Source: Marchantia polymorpha subsp. ruderalis (lineage: Eukaryota > Streptophyta > Marchantiopsida > Marchantiales > Marchantiaceae). From it: a stretch of 64,000 nucleotides of DNA. Made by a program: the position numbers and the translations under genes. Within the stretch, counting starts at the first letter, position 1. Each line of letters opens with the position of its first letter. Of the stretch, positions 61,268 through 64,000 are shown piece by piece. The notes below the pieces were generated by a model. It was not told where the DNA came from. It did not search any database and was given only the letters and a program-made list of their open reading frames with translations. Location: NCBI GenBank assembly GCA_037833965.1, contig AP031353.1, positions 3,722,501 to 3,786,500 of the forward strand. Reading direction: 5' to 3'.

Positions 61268-62615
61268 TGCGTTGCCTGCACACACACAAACGTTCCCCCT
61301 TTCGCTCGCCCTCTCACAATCGCCACTGTGCGTCGGCCACTCAAGCACTGACTGCTCACTCTCTCTGCGCTCGTTCAAGATCGCTACTCACAATTCTTTC
61401 AAGGTCCGCCAAGATCCTTGCGCAACTCGTCTCCGCACTCTCTACTCTCACTGCAGGTCGCTCCGCCCTTGCGCGTAATCTTGGAACTGGAAATCGCAAA
61501 GTCAAGAATGAGAGAATGAGACTGGAGCGCAGTCTTTTCTTCTCCGATTTCAAGAACGTCCAACGTTCTTACTGGTTGCAACGTACGCAGCCGGCTATAC
61601 GGCTTAACGGTTCGCCCTTTGCATGCGCGAATTCACGTCTCCGCATTGCGCGCATTCGCATGCTTAAACGTTGAATTCTCCCGCCGCCGCCACCTTCCGG
61701 ACTCGAGTCCGCTGCAGGGTATACGTCGGCCCTGTTGTCTTTTCCTAACCCGCCCTTCTCCGGAGGCGTGTCGCCGCTGGTGCGTTCATTATCCGTCGGC
61801 GCCTTGCTGGAGGCGCACATCCAGCCGGAGCGAATTACGCCGGCGCGCAGTCGTACCGCCTATTTTGTCCTTTATGCCTCGTCCGTTGCTGCCAGCGCAT
61901 ATCCGTCAGCGCAACTCATGCCAGCGCATCCGGCCGTCAGCGCCACGTCGGAGGCGTACATCCGACCGGCGCTTTCCTTCCATGAACAGCCGCCAAGGGC
62001 GCTTCCGACTCTGAGTTGGTTTCCTCCTGTGAGCGCGTGATTCCGCCGAAGGCGCATCGCCGAGGGCGTACGGGAATCCTTTCCGGCTGTGAACCCTAGC
62101 GCGAACGGCGCATGTCCGGCTACGAGTTTTCCGACGCTCATAACTTCTCCATTCCTGATCCATCTCCGGCGCTCTTGGACTCGTTAGAACGAGCGTCCCG
62201 AGCTCTTTCTAATGCAACTTCAACCAACTGGATCTACCGTGTATCCCGATTGTTATGAAGGTTTTCCCTTTCCGCGCTAGCGGCGCTTCGCCGAAGGCGC
62301 ACTCATGGTCGGATGCCTTTAGAGGTCCGGGCCCTTCTCCTGACGTCTTTAGCAAAACCTCCTCCTGAGGTGTCTGCGCCGGAAGCGTAGCTTCCTTATA
62401 CGCTAGAGGCGCGTGAGTAGAGACACCTCAAAAAGGAGCTTTTGCCGAAGGCGCCGAAGACGTTGGCGTTGGTACATCCGACTACGTGATTCTTTGTGCC
62501 CTCGTGACGATCTCATCAATCCACTCTATTTAGCGTACCCTTCTCTAGCTACAAACACTGCTTTGGTACTAGTTTTCTAAAATTGTTTAAATTCTGCAAA
62601 AAAACAAAAAGTGTG
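61268..62615. other. Leader region of element 2
   Basis: GC-rich inverted counterpart of 52870-54219. It has several GCCGAAGGC / GCCTTCGGC motifs. Frames here are open by composition and are not supported as genes. Confidence 0.55.
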
Positions 62616-63078
62616 TTACCACAAGGACTTAACTGAGACACAATCCAGTAACACACACACACACAACCTGAATTGCAAACCAAGGCTTACACGAAGTAAT
62701 ATAACTTCACTTTGGCATTCAGGGGAAACTTCCCGTAGGAGTACAATCAGGATATGTCACTCGAAGGAATAAGGGGAAACTGTTCAAGTCTCTAACTCGC
62801 AACCGGCTCTTAGCATCAGAAATCACCCGCAGGTGCAGATCCGCACTACTCAAGTCTCTAACTGGGTACTAGCTCTGAACATTCAGCCGAAGGCCTTCAA
62901 CTACAACATACGGTAACTTCGCTATGCTGCAGCTTCTCTACGTGGTGCCAGGACCAAAATGCACAAACACGCCAAGAAAGTGAGTTCCTGATCTGCACTT
63001 CCGAAACTGGAAGAGTCCCAGGGCAAAACGCCTTGAACTACTTTATACTCTCTAAGGTCCTAACTAACACTACGCTAC
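62616..63078 (-). repeat. T segment upstream of element 2 leader
   Basis: Third T copy, same orientation as 58246-58711. It joins the leader at CTCAGTTAAGTCC-TTGTGGTAACACAC on the minus strand, without any H sequence. Similarity to the element ends at about 63078. Confidence 0.8.
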
Positions 63079-63150
63079 CCGCTAGGGTGCGAGCCGCAAC
63101 AGATCCTACACCTGAGGAGTCGGCGGCTACCTTCCCCTCTAACTTACAAC

Positions 63151-63174
63151 CTAAATCTAACCCTAACCCTAAAT
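63151..63174. repeat. Telomere-like heptamers
   Basis: CTAAATCTAACCCTAACCCTAAAT, a short degenerate run related to the plant telomere repeat CCCTAAA. Too short for a telomere; probably an interstitial or chance run. Confidence 0.5.
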
Positions 63175-63333
63175 CTGAATCCTAAGCCTACGTCTTTACA
63201 TCCTAGATCTGAGGCTGAATATTTGCAGGCATGCGTGGCCGACTGAGATCAACGGCCCCACCAAATTTCAGATCCATCCTACCGTCCATCGCAGAGATAT
63301 GGACTCCGCAAGATCTCTGAACAGCATCCGGTT

Positions 63334-63428
63334 TGCCGACCTCGAGTTCGCCGACTCCGAGTTTGCCGACTTGAAGTTTGCCGACCTCGAGTTCGCCGAC
63401 CTCAAGTTCGCCGACTCCGAGTTCTCCG
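63334..63428. repeat. 15-bp minisatellite, array 1
   Basis: About six copies of GCCGAC(CTC/TCC/TTG)(GAG/AAG)TT(C/T). On + one frame reads FADLEFADSEFADLKF; on - one frame reads SANSRSANFKSANSES. Variation is limited to the two middle codons and the last base. Confidence 0.92.
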
Positions 63429-63691
63429 AAGGCGTTGACCGCCGAAGACGCACTTCCGCACCTTTGCCTATTTGTAATAGTAACTCCCGACACCCATAAC
63501 TCACAGATCCTTGATCCGTTTCAAGAGTTCTTGGGCTCGTTGGAACGAGCGCGTCGAGTTCTTTCTAACGAGACCCTAACTGAGTCAAACCATTACGAGT
63601 TGAAAGAGTTATGCTGGTTTTATCCTTCGCCGAAGGCACACTGTCGAAGGCTTTTTATCTGTTATCGCCGAAGGCGCCCGCACGATGTTTC

Positions 63692-63931
63692 GCCGACTCC
63701 GAGTTCTCTGACCTCAAGTTTGCCGACTCCGAGTTTGCTGACTTGAAGTTTGCCGACCTTGAGTTCGCCGACCTCAAGTTTGCCGACTCCGAGTTTGCTG
63801 ACTTGAAGTTCTTTGACCTCGAGTTTGCCGACCTCAAGTTTGCCGACTCCGAGTTTGCTGACTTGAAGTTGGCCGACCTCGAGTTCGCCGACCCCGAGTT
63901 CTCCGACTCCGAGTTTGCCGACTTGAAGTTG
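63692..63931. repeat. 15-bp minisatellite, array 2
   Basis: 16 copies of the same unit in the same orientation, 263 bp after array 1. Units alternate with higher order (CTC-AAG, TCC-GAG, TTG-AAG). No stop interrupts the ADxxF frame within the array. The spacer contains GCCGAAGGC motifs and a segment like the leader of the gag elements (GTTGGAACGAGCG..GAGTTCTTTCTAACGAG). Confidence 0.92.
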
Positions 63932-64000
63932 ACCCGAAGACGTCCGTCGCGGAAGGCGAACATCCAGGGCCGAAGGTGGATATTCTGCCGACGACGAACT

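Larger units (their letters stand above)
52870..62600. repeat. Giant palindrome (arms about 4.85 kb)
   Basis: 52870-57733 and 57752-62600 are inverted copies separated by 18 bp (57734-57751). Each arm holds leader, ORF, T and H'. The arms differ by scattered substitutions and small indels, so they are not a trivial assembly mirror. Outside the palindrome the left arm joins H and the right arm joins T. Confidence 0.9.
57752..63078 (-). mobile_element. Gag-only element 2, inverted
   Basis: On the minus strand the order is T (63078-62616), leader (62600-61268), 851-codon ORF, T (58711-58246), H' (58240-57752). It differs from element 1 at its 5' side: T, not H, joins the leader. So T flanks the internal region directly, as an LTR would. 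Above 63078 the sequence changes to a different, related element. Confidence 0.7.

Noticed and set aside
63151..63174. Chromosome end or functional telomere
   Set aside because: Only two to three degenerate heptamers, with other repeats continuing on both sides.
63334..63931. CRISPR array
   Set aside because: Units abut with no unique spacers; this is a 15-bp minisatellite.

Overview
The window looks like land-plant nuclear DNA, and I lean towards a bryophyte, possibly a Marchantia-type liverwort. The plant evidence is direct: introns with GT-AG borders, a DUR3 urea transporter, A-type (CYP71-clan) and CYP72-clan cytochromes P450, a PR-1 protein, a xyloglucan xylosyltransferase remnant, and a Copia element with an initiator-Met primer site. 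The liverwort call is inference, resting on low gene density and on a gag-like coiled-coil protein family I associate with liverworts.

Layout. 1-13 kb: a decayed xyloglucan xylosyltransferase and an intact 7-exon DUR3 gene (4334-7944), bracketed by two copies of a 1-kb direct repeat. Past the second repeat copy lie a tRNA-Ser(AGA) and a remnant of a second DUR3 exon 1. So the repeat plus DUR3 was once duplicated in tandem and one copy died. 13.6-14.03 kb: a cluster of five near-perfect hairpins.

14.3-43.4 kb: a tandem segmental duplication. Each unit carries a convergent pair of intact P450 genes, a CYP71-clan gene on + (16335-18722; 35263-37583) and a CYP72-clan gene on - (28924-31476; 39359-41921). 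Unit 1 is longer because it holds about 8.8 kb absent from unit 2, including a decayed Copia retrotransposon (22055-27778) whose 5' LTR was itself hit by a hAT-like MITE. Comparing the units shows short perfect inverted repeats that are present in only one unit and so arose after duplication.

43.4-52.4 kb: mostly AT-rich sequence with small tandem repeats, a two-exon PR-1-like gene (48320-48934, -) and a possible unknown gene (about 49.0-50.4 kb, -). 52.4-63.1 kb: two very similar 'gag-only' elements, each with an intact 851-codon ORF, lying tail to tail around an 18-bp spacer and forming a palindrome of nearly 10 kb. 63.1-64 kb: a related sequence with telomere-like heptamers and a 15-bp minisatellite that reads as pentapeptide repeats.

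The P450 pairs are the only genes that look functionally linked: two monooxygenases of different clans, adjacent and duplicated together, suggest specialised metabolism, but no substrate can be read from the sequence.
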